Source: Ardenticatenaceae bacterium (GTDB lineage: Bacteria > Chloroflexota > Anaerolineae > Promineifilales > Promineifilaceae). Taken from it: 64,000 nt of DNA. The notes beneath the pieces are model-generated. The model worked only from the letters and a program-made list of their open reading frames with translations, had not been told where the DNA came from and made no database searches. Where the stretch lies: contig WYBM01000057.1 in the NCBI GenBank assembly GCA_011525915.1, positions 1-64,000 on the forward strand. Reading direction: 5' to 3'. Shown piece by piece: positions 7,957 to 16,771 of the stretch (the stretch's first letter is position 1; each line of letters starts with the position of its first letter). A program made the position numbers and the translations under genes.

Positions 7957-8499
7957 ATGTCTCGTATAGGGAAACAACCCATTACCATTCCCAAAGGGGT
8001 AACTATAGAAAAACAGGGTCTGACCGTGATGGTCAAAGGGTCAAAGGGTCAGCTGACCCAGAAGATCCACCCTGATATGGTGCTCGAACAGGAAAATGGT
8101 ACGTTAACGGTTAAGCGTCCTACTGATTCGCGAGAACATCGGTCTTTACATGGCTTGACCCGTGCTTTGTTGCATAACATGGTGGTAGGGGTGAGTGAAG
8201 GGTTTAAGGTCATCCTAGAAATTGAAGGTGTTGGCTACCGGGCAGAAATGAGCAGCAAGGATCTGGTCTTAAATCTTGGTTATTCACACCCCATCACGTT
8301 TCCACCCCCTCAAGACATTTCTTTTGAGGTGGAAGATCGTGGCAAGAAAATTATCATCTCTGGTATTGATAAACAGGCGGTAGGCCAGTTAGCGGCCGTT
8401 ATTCGCAAGCAGCGCCCGCCGGAACCTTACAAAGGCAAGGGTGTGAAGTATCAGGGAGAACATATCCGCCGTAAAGCTGGTAAGGCGGGCAAGGTATAA
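7957..8499 (+). CDS. rplF: 50S ribosomal protein L6
   Basis: L6 is near the factor-binding site of 50S. The 180-residue product starts MSRIGKQPITIPKGV and holds both repeats and the C-terminal signature RKQRPPEPYKGKGVKYQGE. GTGGAGGTGTAAA precedes the ATG. The frame is open upstream into rpsH, which is ignored. Normal length. Confidence 0.96.
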   Translation: MSRIGKQPITIPKGVTIEKQGLTVMVKGSKGQLTQKIHPDMVLEQENGTLTVKRPTDSREHRSLHGLTRALLHNMVVGVSEGFKVILEIEGVGYRAEMSSKDLVLNLGYSHPITFPPPQDISFEVEDRGKKIIISGIDKQAVGQLAAVIRKQRPPEPYKGKGVKYQGEHIRRKAGKAGKV

Positions 8500-8509
8500 G
8501 AGGTATGCG

Positions 8510-8872
8510 ATGGCTGTAAAATCACGAGTAGCACGGCAGCGCCGTCATCGTCGGATTCGGGCAAGAATGGCGGGCACGGCCGATCGCCCGCGTTTGAATG
8601 TGTTCCGCAGTCTGGAACACATCTACGCCCAACTTATTGATGATCAGGCTGGGAACACTATCGTTTCAGCTTCAACGGTAGACAAAAACCTGCAAACCGA
8701 AATGGCAGGCAAAACAAAAAAAGAGCAGGCTACGCTGGTTGGCAAGGTTGTGGCTGAACGGGCGCAGGCGGCTGGTATTAAGCAAGTGGTGTTTGATCGC
8801 GGTGGTTATCTTTATCACGGCCGTGTCAAAGCCCTGGCTGATGGCGCCCGCGAAGGTGGCCTGGAATTCTAA
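8510..8872 (+). CDS. rplR: 50S ribosomal protein L18
   Basis: L18 binds 5S rRNA with L5. The 120-residue product has the basic N-terminus (RQRRHRRIRARMAGTADRPR) and the motif RLNVFRSLEHIYAQLIDD, ending in FDRGGYLYHGRVKALADGAR, all typical. It follows rplF by 10 nt and precedes rpsE by 11 nt. Confidence 0.96.
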   Translation: MAVKSRVARQRRHRRIRARMAGTADRPRLNVFRSLEHIYAQLIDDQAGNTIVSASTVDKNLQTEMAGKTKKEQATLVGKVVAERAQAAGIKQVVFDRGGYLYHGRVKALADGAREGGLEF

Positions 8873-8883
8873 AGGAGACAACG

Positions 8884-9402
8884 ATGGGCCAAAGACGACA
8901 GGCTTTTGAACAAGAATATGATGAGCGCATTATTGACATTGCGCGTGTGGCCAAAGTTGTAAAAGGCGGCCGCCGTTTTTCTTTCCGCGTTACGGTGGTG
9001 GTGGGTGATAATAAGGGCCGGGTGGCTATTGGCATAGGCAAAGCGCGCTCTGTGCCAGATGCCATTCGCAAAGCATTAGAGTCAGCCCGAAAATCACTGG
9101 AGCCGGTTTCTATTGTTGGGAATACCATACCCCACGAAATTGTGGGGCAGCATGGCTCAGCACGGGTGCTGCTGAAACCAGCGTCACCCGGTACGGGGGT
9201 TATTGCTGGCGGTGGCGTGCGAGCCGTTATCGAGGCTGCTGGTTATAAGGATATTCTCTCTAAATCGTTAGGCAGCAGCAATTCGTTAAACGTACTGTTG
9301 GCCACCATGAATGGCTTGCGCCGTTTAAAGCATATTGACCAGGTAGCGGCTGATCGCGGTAAGGACCGCAATGACATCGCCCCGTTTTGGAGTCGAAACT
9401 GA
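8884..9402 (+). CDS. rpsE: 30S ribosomal protein S5
   Basis: S5 works in decoding accuracy and the mRNA entry helicase. The 172-residue product carries the dsRNA-binding-like N-domain (RVAKVVKGGRRFSF, VGDNKGRVAIGIGKA) and the C-domain signature GGGVRAVIEAAGYKDIL. AAAGGAGACAACG gives the ribosome site. Its TGA overlaps the next ATG (TGATG). Confidence 0.96.
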   Translation: MGQRRQAFEQEYDERIIDIARVAKVVKGGRRFSFRVTVVVGDNKGRVAIGIGKARSVPDAIRKALESARKSLEPVSIVGNTIPHEIVGQHGSARVLLKPASPGTGVIAGGGVRAVIEAAGYKDILSKSLGSSNSLNVLLATMNGLRRLKHIDQVAADRGKDRNDIAPFWSRN

Positions 9403-9593
9403 TGGCCAAGCAAAAGAAATTACGCATTACGTATTCAAAAAGCGCCATCGGCTACAAAAAGGACCAAAAAGGTACCATCCGGGCGCTGGGCTTAAACAAA
9501 TTAAATCAGACGGTTGAGCATGAGGATACGGCCGTGATTCGCGGCATGATCCAAAAAGTCACTCACCTTATTACAGTGGAAGAGGTTAAATAA
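9402..9593 (+). CDS. rpmD: 50S ribosomal protein L30
   Basis: L30 is a small 50S surface protein. The 63-residue product contains LRITYSKSAIGYKKDQKGTI and LGLNKLNQTVEHEDTAVIRG, a clear family match. The start at 9402 overlaps the rpsE stop as TGATG; the in-frame ATG at 9387 would add five unmatched residues. It ends 1 nt before rplO. Confidence 0.94.
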   Translation: MAKQKKLRITYSKSAIGYKKDQKGTIRALGLNKLNQTVEHEDTAVIRGMIQKVTHLITVEEVK

Positions 9594-9594
9594 C

Positions 9595-10047
9595 ATGAAA
9601 TTACACGATCTGCGTCCAGATCAAGGGGCCAGGAAAAAGCGCAAGCGAGTGGGTCGTGGTATCTCCGCCGGGCAGGGTAAAACGGCCGGCCGTGGTACCA
9701 AGGGGCAGAACGCACGTAGCGGTGGCGGCAAGGGTCTTTATTTTGAAGGTGGTCAGCTGCCTTTAGCGCGTCGTTTGCCGTATAAGCGCGGGTTCACCAA
9801 CATCAACAAGGTGTATTACAAGCCGGTAAATCTCGACCGGCTGGCAGAAATTGATTTTGGTGGCATGGATGTGACACCAGAAGCCATGGCGGTTATGGGC
9901 CTGATCAAAAAACCATCAGACCCTGTGGTGGTGTTGGGAGATGGTGAGATTACCGTCGCCCTAACCGTAAAAGCTCACCGCTTTTCGGCATCAGCCCGGG
10001 CCAAAATTGAGGCTGCTGGTGGTTCTGTGGAAGTGCTGCCCTTGTAA
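9595..10047 (+). CDS. rplO: 50S ribosomal protein L15
   Basis: L15 is a late 50S assembly protein. The 150-residue product starts MKLHDLRPDQGARKKRKRVG and has the Gly/Arg-rich RNA-binding arm (GKTAGRGTKGQNARSGGGK, then LYFEGGQLPLARRLPYKRGF). The end KIEAAGGSVEVL is typical. GAAGAGGTTAAATAAC before the ATG gives coupling to rpmD. Confidence 0.96.
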   Translation: MKLHDLRPDQGARKKRKRVGRGISAGQGKTAGRGTKGQNARSGGGKGLYFEGGQLPLARRLPYKRGFTNINKVYYKPVNLDRLAEIDFGGMDVTPEAMAVMGLIKKPSDPVVVLGDGEITVALTVKAHRFSASARAKIEAAGGSVEVLPL

Positions 10048-10128
10048 TGATTCCAAAGACGGCGGCAGGTTGTTCATGGCAACGTGCCACTGATGTCTTC
10101 GGGAAACGAAGAACAACGAGGTAAAACG

Positions 10129-11493
10129 ATGATTGAATCTGTACGCGCAGCTTTTGCTTTACCTGACCTACGGCGGCGTATTTTGTTCACAATAGGGTTG
10201 CTGATCATTTACAGGTTGGTGGCTAATATCCCTGTGCCTGGCGTGGACCTGACGTATTGGAACCTTTTTACACAGCAAACAGCGCCCAATGCCGTCATAG
10301 GGTTTATGGACTTGTTATCTGGCGGCGCCGTCCGTAACTTTTCAGTGATGGCCATGGGTGTGTATCCCTACATCACCGCCTCTATTATCGTCCAGTTATT
10401 GACACCCATCATTCCGCAGTTGCAAGAATTGCAAAGTGAAGGGGAAACAGGCCGAAACAAATTAAATAAGTATACCTATTACCTGACAGTACCGCTGGCA
10501 ATGTTGCAGGCAGTAGGCCAGATTCGGCTGGTGGGCCTTAGCCTGGGTGTAGACGGCATGGCACAGATAATGCCCAACTTTGGGGTAGAGGCCGGGCAAA
10601 TTCTGCCTACCCTGACGACGTTGTTCGCCATGTTAGGCGGCACCATGTTTGCTATCTGGCTGGGTGAACTCATTACAGAGGATGGGATCGGACAAGGGAT
10701 TTCCTTGATCATCTTCAGCGGCATTGTGGCCGACATTTTGCCGGGCTTCTCTCGCCTGTTTACGGGTGATAACACCACGGCACAGACAGCCTTCACCGTA
10801 ATTGCATTCTTGCTGATTACAGCGGCTACATTACTGGTGATTGTGGTGATCCAGGAAGGGCAGAGGCGTATACCAGTGCAATACGGCCGTCGTGTACGCG
10901 GCCGAAAAGTGTACCAGGGGCAGAGCAGCTATATCCCACTGAAGGTCAATACGTCGGGCATGATCCCCATTATCTTTGCCAGCTCTATTGTTATCTTCCC
11001 GCCGTTAATCGCTGGCTTGTTTGTGAATAGCGGCAACCAGTTTGTCTCTGGTGTCGCCCAAAGTGTCGCCGGTTTTGCCAATCAAGATCCTGGTAATGTG
11101 GGTTTTTACCTGTACTGGATCTTCTTCTTTTTGCTGGTTGTGGGCTTTACCTTTTTCTACACTGATGTGATGGTGCGGCAGCAAAATATACCACAGACGC
11201 TGCAGCGGCAAGGTGGGTTTATTCCGGGCATTCGGCCTGGCAAACGTACCGAAGTTTACGTCATGTCTGTGGTGCGCCGCATAACCTTTGCTGGGGCCCT
11301 ATTCCTGGGGACGGTAGCTATCTTGCCAGGCATCATGCAGTTTATAGGCTGGATAATCGGCATTCCTGGCCTGGAGAATGCCGCCGTTGTGATTAGCGGC
11401 GCTGGTTTGATCATCGTGGTGGGTGTGGTGATAGATACCATGCGCCAGCTCGAATCTCAATTATTGATGCGCCAGTACGAGGGGTTCCTGTAG
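10129..11493 (+). CDS. secY: Preprotein translocase subunit SecY
   Basis: SecY is the channel of the Sec translocon in the cytoplasmic membrane. The 454-residue product shows about ten hydrophobic segments, the plug region and typical motifs such as MGVYPYITASIIVQLL, RRIPVQYGRR and FADVMVRQQNIP-like (here TDVMVRQQNIPQTL). The start at 10129 follows CGAGGTAAAACG; an in-frame ATG at 10084 would add 15 weak residues without a ribosome site. Located between rplO and adk as in most spc operons. Confidence 0.95.
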   Translation: MIESVRAAFALPDLRRRILFTIGLLIIYRLVANIPVPGVDLTYWNLFTQQTAPNAVIGFMDLLSGGAVRNFSVMAMGVYPYITASIIVQLLTPIIPQLQELQSEGETGRNKLNKYTYYLTVPLAMLQAVGQIRLVGLSLGVDGMAQIMPNFGVEAGQILPTLTTLFAMLGGTMFAIWLGELITEDGIGQGISLIIFSGIVADILPGFSRLFTGDNTTAQTAFTVIAFLLITAATLLVIVVIQEGQRRIPVQYGRRVRGRKVYQGQSSYIPLKVNTSGMIPIIFASSIVIFPPLIAGLFVNSGNQFVSGVAQSVAGFANQDPGNVGFYLYWIFFFLLVVGFTFFYTDVMVRQQNIPQTLQRQGGFIPGIRPGKRTEVYVMSVVRRITFAGALFLGTVAILPGIMQFIGWIIGIPGLENAAVVISGAGLIIVVGVVIDTMRQLESQLLMRQYEGFL

Positions 11494-11494
11494 C

Positions 11495-12076
11495 ATGACA
11501 ACTTTTGTGGTACTGATGGGTGCGCCGGGTGCAGGCAAGGGCACACAGGCCAAAATGCTAGAAAAAGCCCTGGAGCTGCCACAGGTGGCTACCGGTGACC
11601 TTTTCCGGGCCAACTTAAAAAACCAAACGGCGTTAGGTAAGCTGGCAAAATCCTATATGGATAAGGGCGAGTTGGTACCAGACGAAGTGACCGTGGCCAT
11701 GGTGAGAGACCGCCTCTCGCAGCCCGACTGCAAAAACGGCGCCATTATGGATGGGTTTCCGCGGACGCTGGCACAGGCTCAGGCGCTGGATGAATTGTTG
11801 ACTGAGTTTGACGCGCAAATCGCCATCGTGCCGCACGTTGTGGTCGCCATAGATGTCCTGGTTGAGCGCCTGTTTAAACGAGCAGAGATAGAAGGCCGCA
11901 CCGATGATAATGAAGAAACCATACGTAACCGGATGCGGGTATTCCAGGCAGAAACAGCGCCGCTGCTCCATTACTATCACGAGCGTGGTCTGGTCGTAGA
12001 AATTGATGGCGATCGTCCCATTGAAGCCGTCCAGGCTGATTTGCTTCAGGCGATTAAGGCCACAGCAGATTTATAG
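11495..12076 (+). CDS. adk: Adenylate kinase, short form
   Basis: Converts ATP and AMP to two ADP. The 193-residue product has the P-loop GAPGAGKGTQ (9-18), the AMP-site motif MDGFPRTLAQAQ and a short lid (EGRTDDNEETIRNRM) without the four-cysteine zinc LID of long forms. It begins 1 nt after secY. No map or infA follows, although these usually sit here. Confidence is high. Confidence 0.95.
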   Translation: MTTFVVLMGAPGAGKGTQAKMLEKALELPQVATGDLFRANLKNQTALGKLAKSYMDKGELVPDEVTVAMVRDRLSQPDCKNGAIMDGFPRTLAQAQALDELLTEFDAQIAIVPHVVVAIDVLVERLFKRAEIEGRTDDNEETIRNRMRVFQAETAPLLHYYHERGLVVEIDGDRPIEAVQADLLQAIKATADL

Positions 12077-12256
12077 GGTTTAGCATGGGAAGAGGGCTTT
12101 GTCCCTCAATTGCTGGACGAAAACAGAAAAAGATGGCAAAATAGGCGATTGCTGTAAGCAATCCAACTAATGGCGCCTGAAAAATTAAAATTAGTCATAG
12201 CAGCAGGCAGTAACGGCCGTTTGCCCGGTGCTTGTCTGTTAGAAGGAGCAAACATC

Positions 12257-12370
12257 ATGAAAGTAATGTCGTCGGTGAAACGCCGTTGCCCAAAGTGCAA
12301 AATTGTGAAGCGCAAGGGTGTTGTCCGTGTGATTTGTTCAGATCCAAATCACAAACAGCGTCAGGGATAA
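12257..12370 (+). CDS. rpmJ: 50S ribosomal protein L36
   Basis: L36 is the smallest 50S protein and helps fold 23S rRNA. The 37-residue product starts MKVMSSVKRRCPKCK, with the C...C...C...H zinc site (Cys11, Cys14, then Cys and His near the end) and the fixed ending HKQRQG. AGAAGGAGC lies 12 nt upstream of the ATG. The frame is open upstream to 12170 but without family match. Confidence 0.95.
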   Translation: MKVMSSVKRRCPKCKIVKRKGVVRVICSDPNHKQRQG

Positions 12371-12447
12371 TTACCAGTAACCAGTACGCAGTATTGAGTA
12401 TTCACCCGTTTGATGACTCAACACTGACCTACTGAATACTGATTCGG
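12371..12447 (+). repeat. Degenerate CAGT/ACTG palindromic spacer
   Basis: The spacer between rpmJ and rpsM carries CAGTATTGAGT, which can pair with ACTCAACACTG 20 nt downstream (10 of 11 pairs), followed by CTACTGAATACTGATT. It belongs with the other ACTG-type spacers of this window. No promoter or coding signal was seen. Confidence 0.6.
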
Positions 12448-12454
12448 AGGAAGC

Positions 12455-12838
12455 ATGGCTCGTATTGCTGGTGTTGACATACCCCGTGATAAACGGGTAG
12501 AAGTTAGTCTGACTTATATTTATGGTATTGGTAAAACTGCCAGCCATCATATTTTAGCCAAAGCGGGTGTCAACCCCGACACGCGTGTCAAAGACCTGTC
12601 AGAGGCAGAAGTAACACAGCTGCGCCAGGTTATTGATGGCGAGTACACGGTGGAAGGGGATTTACGGCGCGAAGTCAATTTAAATATTAAGCGGCTGTCA
12701 GAAATTGGTTGTTACCGTGGTTTGCGTCACCGTCGCCATCTGCCGGCACGTGGGCAGCGTACCCGCACGAATGCCCGCACCCGTAAAGGACCTAAGAAAA
12801 CGGTGGCCGGGCGTGGTCGCCGCAAGGGTGGTAAGTAA
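12455..12838 (+). CDS. rpsM: 30S ribosomal protein S13
   Basis: S13 bridges 30S to 50S and contacts P-site tRNA. The 127-residue product starts MARIAGVDIPRDKRVEVSLTYIYGIGK-like (Ile-Tyr-Gly-Ile-Gly hairpin seen) and ends with the basic RGQRTRTNARTRKGPKKTVAG tail. CGGAGGAAGC precedes the ATG. First of the rpsM-rpsK-rpsD-rpoA-rplQ alpha block. Confidence 0.96.
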   Translation: MARIAGVDIPRDKRVEVSLTYIYGIGKTASHHILAKAGVNPDTRVKDLSEAEVTQLRQVIDGEYTVEGDLRREVNLNIKRLSEIGCYRGLRHRRHLPARGQRTRTNARTRKGPKKTVAGRGRRKGGK

Positions 12839-12879
12839 TTGTGTTGAGGTGTTTCAGTCTATAAGTGGTTACGTATCTC

Positions 12880-12918
12880 TGTACCTGAACACTTAAGGTC
12901 CTGAACACCTGAAGGTTG
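12880..12918 (+). repeat. Short degenerate direct repeat before rpsK
   Basis: CCTGAACACTTAAGGT is followed directly by CCTGAACACCTGAAGGT. With the inverted AGGTGTTTCAG 40 nt upstream, this spacer resembles the other ACTG-type spacers. It lies in the 94-nt gap between rpsM and rpsK. Confidence 0.4.
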
Positions 12919-12932
12919 ATTTTGGAGAAAGC

Positions 12933-13328
12933 ATGGGACGCAGAAGACAAACACAACAGACTCGTAAAAAAACCAAGAAGATGGTCTCTGAAGGGAAGGC
13001 TCATGTGTATGCCACCTTCAATAATACCATTGTGACCATCACTGATATGAATGGCAACACTATTTCCTGGTCAAGTGCCGGCCATGCCGGCTTTAAGGGC
13101 TCGCGCAAGAGCACGCCCTATGCCGCCCGACTGGCGGCCCAAAATGCGGCAAAAGAAGCGCAAGACAATGGGATGCAGGAAATGGATGTGATCATCAATG
13201 GCCCTGGACCGGGGCGTGAGCAGGCTATTCGCTCATTACAATCCTCTGGCATTCGGGTCCGCAGCATCCGTGATATTACGCCGGTGCCCCATAACGGCTG
13301 CCGTCCAAAGAAAAAGCGCCGCGTGTAA
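12933..13328 (+). CDS. rpsK: 30S ribosomal protein S11
   Basis: S11 lines the mRNA exit channel in the 30S platform. The 131-residue product has AHVYATFNNTIVTITDMNGN, GFKGSRKSTPYAA and the C-terminal signature RDITPVPHNGCRPKKKRRV, all standard. TTTTGGAGAAAGC provides the ribosome site. An 81-nt spacer separates it from rpsD. Confidence 0.96.
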   Translation: MGRRRQTQQTRKKTKKMVSEGKAHVYATFNNTIVTITDMNGNTISWSSAGHAGFKGSRKSTPYAARLAAQNAAKEAQDNGMQEMDVIINGPGPGREQAIRSLQSSGIRVRSIRDITPVPHNGCRPKKKRRV

Positions 13329-13409
13329 CCTATTTATCACGAGAGGGAAGACGGGTTGCCACGCCTGTAAACCTCTCTAAAAATCTGAGTAAAGACGGAG
13401 GTAAGTAAG

Positions 13410-14051
13410 TTGGCAAGATATACAGGACCCGTTTGTCGGCTTTGTCGCCGCGAGGGTGAAAAACTCTTTTTGAAAGGGTCACGTTGCTTGACCCCAAAGT
13501 GTTCATTTGAACGTCGTGCTTATCCGCCTGGGGAACACGGCCGTGACAGCCAGTTCCGTCGTGGTCGGGCATCAGACTACCTGATGCAGCTGCGCGAAAA
13601 GCAAAAAGCACGGCGTATTTATGGCGTCTATGAACGGCAGTTTAGCCGGTATTTCCGTAGAGCCACCCGTCAGACTGGGTTGACTGGCACCAATTTGTTG
13701 GTGTTGTTAGAGAGCCGGCTGGACAATGTTGTCTACCGATTGGGGCTGGCTACGTCACGGGTGCAGGCGCGCCAATTGGTTAGTCACGGTCATGTGATGA
13801 TCAACGGCCGTAAAACAGACGTCCCCTCAGCCCTGGTGACGCCCGGTGACATCATTTCTGTGCGCCCCGAAAGTATGAGCCGCAAGTACTTTAAAGAACT
13901 GCGGCAAGATATTGATGATCGGCAGGTTCCTGGTTGGCTGTCTTTAGACGTCAAGAACCTGTCTGCTACCATGAAAAATTTACCTGCTCGCGATGATATC
14001 GATGTATCCATCAATGAGCAGTTAGTTGTGGAATACTACTCCCGGCGGTAA
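13410..14051 (+). CDS. rpsD: 30S ribosomal protein S4, zinc-finger type
   Basis: S4 nucleates 30S assembly. The 213-residue product has an N-terminal zinc site (Cys9, Cys12, Cys26, Cys31) as in the C+ form, and the S4 RNA-binding domain around LVSHGHVMINGRKTDVPS. Translation starts at TTG, with GGAGG 8-9 nt upstream. Next gene is rpoA. Confidence 0.95.
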   Translation: MARYTGPVCRLCRREGEKLFLKGSRCLTPKCSFERRAYPPGEHGRDSQFRRGRASDYLMQLREKQKARRIYGVYERQFSRYFRRATRQTGLTGTNLLVLLESRLDNVVYRLGLATSRVQARQLVSHGHVMINGRKTDVPSALVTPGDIISVRPESMSRKYFKELRQDIDDRQVPGWLSLDVKNLSATMKNLPARDDIDVSINEQLVVEYYSRR

Positions 14052-14090
14052 TTTTATTTACTGTCTTAAAGAGATAGGGAGGATAAAAAC

Positions 14091-15053
14091 TTGGCTATTA
14101 GTAATCTTATTTTACCTAAGATCGAAAGCACGGCGATGTCACAGGAGTATGGTCGGTTTATGGTTGGCCCTTTAGAAAGAGGGTATGGGACTACCCTGGG
14201 CAACTCGCTCCGCCGCGTATTGCTGGCTTCGTTGCCAGGTGCGGCCGTAACGTCTATTCGTGTAACTGACGTCCCCCATGAATTTTCGGCTATTGAGCAT
14301 GTGCGTGAAGACATGATGCAGTTGATCTTAAACGTGAAACAACTGCGCCTGAAACTGCACAGCACCGATACTGCCCGGCTGCGCCTGGAAGTGCATGGTG
14401 CCGGTACCGTTACGGCGGCTGACCTGCAAGTACCGCCGGAAGTGGAAGTTGTTAACCCTGACCTCTACCTGTTTACGGTGGATTCCGACGAAGCGTTTTT
14501 GGAAATAGAGATGACGGTGGAAACAGGCCGGGGGTATTCGCCAGCTGAAGAACGCGGCCGTTTGCCCATTGGTGAACTGCCAGTAGACGCTATCTACAGC
14601 CCTATTCGCCGTGTCGGTTATGAGGTTGAAAAGACGCGTGTTGGCCAGGTGGCTGATTATGACCGTGTGATCATGCAAATCTGGACCGATGGCACCATCA
14701 AACCGGAAGATGCGCTGGCGCAAGCGGCGCAGATTTTGATGCAGGTGCTTCGCCCTATTGCTGGCGTCAGTGAAGAAACGTTCTTGCCGGAAGAAGTTGA
14801 GGAAGAAGAAGATGGGGCTATCCCCAATGAGATCTATGATACACCTATCGAACAGCTAGACCTGAGCGTGCGTGTCTTCAATTCCTTAAAACGTACCGGC
14901 ATCACCAAAGTCGGTGAAATGTTAGACATGTTGGATCGTGGCGAAGAAACGATGCTGGCCATTCGCAACTTTGGCGAGAAGTCTTTAGATGAACTAAAAA
15001 CGCAATTGCGTGTCAAAGGCTTCTTGTCTGAAGATGACGGCGAAAAGGCTTAG
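14091..15053 (+). CDS. rpoA: RNA polymerase subunit alpha
   Basis: Alpha dimerises to scaffold the polymerase and its C-terminal domain contacts promoters and activators. The 320-residue product has the N-domain (GPLERGYGTTLGNSLRRVLL) and the C-domain helix-hairpin-helix (RTGITKVGEMLDMLDRGEE, NFGEKSLDELKTQL), joined by an acidic linker. The start is TTG after GGGAGGATAAAAAC. Standard place after rpsD. Confidence 0.96.
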   Translation: MAISNLILPKIESTAMSQEYGRFMVGPLERGYGTTLGNSLRRVLLASLPGAAVTSIRVTDVPHEFSAIEHVREDMMQLILNVKQLRLKLHSTDTARLRLEVHGAGTVTAADLQVPPEVEVVNPDLYLFTVDSDEAFLEIEMTVETGRGYSPAEERGRLPIGELPVDAIYSPIRRVGYEVEKTRVGQVADYDRVIMQIWTDGTIKPEDALAQAAQILMQVLRPIAGVSEETFLPEEVEEEEDGAIPNEIYDTPIEQLDLSVRVFNSLKRTGITKVGEMLDMLDRGEETMLAIRNFGEKSLDELKTQLRVKGFLSEDDGEKA

Positions 15054-15088
15054 TCACGGCCGTCATCCCATAAAGTGAGGATATAACA

Positions 15089-15514
15089 ATGCGACATAGA
15101 ATACATGGTCGTAGACTGAATCGTAACACCGCGCAGCGCAACTCCTTGCGGAAAAATCTTATATCTGACCTCATCTGTCACGAACAGATATTGACCACAG
15201 AGGCCAAAGCGCGCATGTTACGGCCGGCTGCAGAAAAGATGATCACCCTGGCCAAACGTGGCATTACCGTGGGCAAAGAAAATCCTGCTCGTGAAATCCA
15301 TGCCCGCCGCCTGGCAGCTTCCCGCATTTCTCGTTATCGCCTGATAGAAGATGAAGATGGCAACGTGGAAGAAGTGGATGTCGTTAAAAAGCTGTTTGAT
15401 GAAGTGGCCCCACGTTACATGGACCGGCCTGGTGGGTATACCCGCCTGGTAAAGATCGGCAAACGTGCTGGCGATAATGCCGATATGGCCATGTTGCTTA
15501 TGGTAGAGGATTAA
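15089..15514 (+). CDS. rplQ: 50S ribosomal protein L17
   Basis: L17 lies at the tunnel exit. The 141-residue product starts MRHRIHGRRLNRNTAQRNSL and contains LITTEAKA-like (ILTTEAKARMLRP) and PGGYTRLVKIGKRAGDNADM. GTGAGGATATAACA precedes the ATG. Slightly longer than the shortest homologues, due to an acidic insert around residues 85-105. truA follows 3 nt after the stop. Confidence 0.95.
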   Translation: MRHRIHGRRLNRNTAQRNSLRKNLISDLICHEQILTTEAKARMLRPAAEKMITLAKRGITVGKENPAREIHARRLAASRISRYRLIEDEDGNVEEVDVVKKLFDEVAPRYMDRPGGYTRLVKIGKRAGDNADMAMLLMVED

Positions 15515-15517
15515 CAT

Positions 15518-16288
15518 TTGCCCCAGTATGCCGCCCTGGTTGAGTATGATGGCACGGCTTATTACGGATTTCAACGCCAACGCGCTGACCAACCAACCAT
15601 TCAAAGCAAACTGGAGCAAGCACTTTCACAAATCACACAGAAATCAGTCACCGTTACCGGAGCCGGACGCACAGACAGCGGCGTTCATGCCCTGGGACAG
15701 GTCATCTGTTTCACCATCGAATGGCGGCACGATACAGCAGCCCTGATCAGGGCCCTAAACGTGAACCTGCCAGATGATATTGCAATTTTACAACTAAAAG
15801 AGGTTCCATCCCCTTTTCACCCGCGCTATGACGCCTGGCGCCGCGCTTACCGGTATCGCATTTATAATGCCACCACACGCAGCCCCATGCGCCAAAGATA
15901 TAGCTGGCACGTCTCTTCCAGGCTCCATATGGAGCCCATGAATGAAGCAGCCCAAATGCTGGTTGGTGTCCATGACTTCGCCACGTTTGGGCAGCCACCC
16001 CAGGGTGAAAATAGTGTTCGTGAGGTATTTGCGGCCCGCTGGACACAGCAAGATGATTACCTGGTTTTTTTTGTGGAAGCCAATGCCTTTCTGTATCGTA
16101 TGGTCAGAAGCATTGTGGGTACGCTTAAACTGGTGGGGGATGGGTCTTGGACAGTAGATGATTGTGTGGCGGCATTGCAAGCCCAAAACCGGGATAAGGC
16201 CGGGCAAACGGCGCCGCCACAAGGCCTTTTTCTGGTTTCTGTAACGTACAAAAATTTGAAGTTTGAGGTTGGGGAAGAGACATCGTAA
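15518..16288 (+). CDS. truA: tRNA pseudouridine(38-40) synthase TruA
   Basis: TruA changes uridines 38-40 of the anticodon stem to pseudouridine. The 256-residue product has the catalytic motif GAGRTDSGVHA with Asp53 as nucleophile, and YDGTAYYGFQRQ near the start. Start codon TTG, 3 nt after rplQ, with GAGG overlapping the end of rplQ; no ATG is closer to the family start. truA between rplQ and rplM is a widespread order. Confidence 0.94.
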   Translation: MPQYAALVEYDGTAYYGFQRQRADQPTIQSKLEQALSQITQKSVTVTGAGRTDSGVHALGQVICFTIEWRHDTAALIRALNVNLPDDIAILQLKEVPSPFHPRYDAWRRAYRYRIYNATTRSPMRQRYSWHVSSRLHMEPMNEAAQMLVGVHDFATFGQPPQGENSVREVFAARWTQQDDYLVFFVEANAFLYRMVRSIVGTLKLVGDGSWTVDDCVAALQAQNRDKAGQTAPPQGLFLVSVTYKNLKFEVGEETS

Positions 16289-16329
16289 CCATCTCCAGCC
16301 TCTAATCTCTGGATACTGGGAGATTTAGG

Positions 16330-16758
16330 ATGAAGACAACCGTCATCAAAGCCGCTGACATAGAGCGGACGTGGTATGTGGTAGACGCTGAAGGGCAAAC
16401 CCTTGGCCGTTTGGCATCTCAAGTGGCTGCAGTTTTGCGGGGCAAACACAAGCCCACCTATTCACCATCGGTGGACTGCGGCGATTATGTCATTGTACTT
16501 AATGCCGATAAAATCTTGGTCACTGGCAATAAGATGGATGACAAAATGTATTACCGGCACTCTGGTTATCCTGGTGGGTTAACAGAGCTGTCCCTGCGCC
16601 AGCAGTTGGACCGCTATCCCACCCGCCCGGTAGAGCTGGCCGTCAAAGGAATGCTGCCCAAGAACAAGCTGGGCCGGAAAATGATTAAGAAGCTGAAAGT
16701 GTATACAGGTTCAGAACACCCGCATGAGGCACAACAGCCTGTATCGCTGGAGCTGTAG
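16330..16758 (+). CDS. rplM: 50S ribosomal protein L13
   Basis: L13 is an early 50S assembly protein. The 142-residue product has RTWYVVDAEGQTLGRLAS, GKHKPTYSPSVDCGDYVIV and AVKGMLPKNKLGRKM, typical family blocks, with normal length. GGGAGATTTAGG precedes the ATG. rpsI follows by 13 nt. Confidence 0.96.
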   Translation: MKTTVIKAADIERTWYVVDAEGQTLGRLASQVAAVLRGKHKPTYSPSVDCGDYVIVLNADKILVTGNKMDDKMYYRHSGYPGGLTELSLRQQLDRYPTRPVELAVKGMLPKNKLGRKMIKKLKVYTGSEHPHEAQQPVSLEL

Positions 16759-16771
16759 GCAGGAGAGTAAG

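Noticed and set aside
13329..13409. S4 autoregulatory structure before rpsD
   Set aside because: No stable pairing or known S4 leader features were seen in the 81-nt gap.
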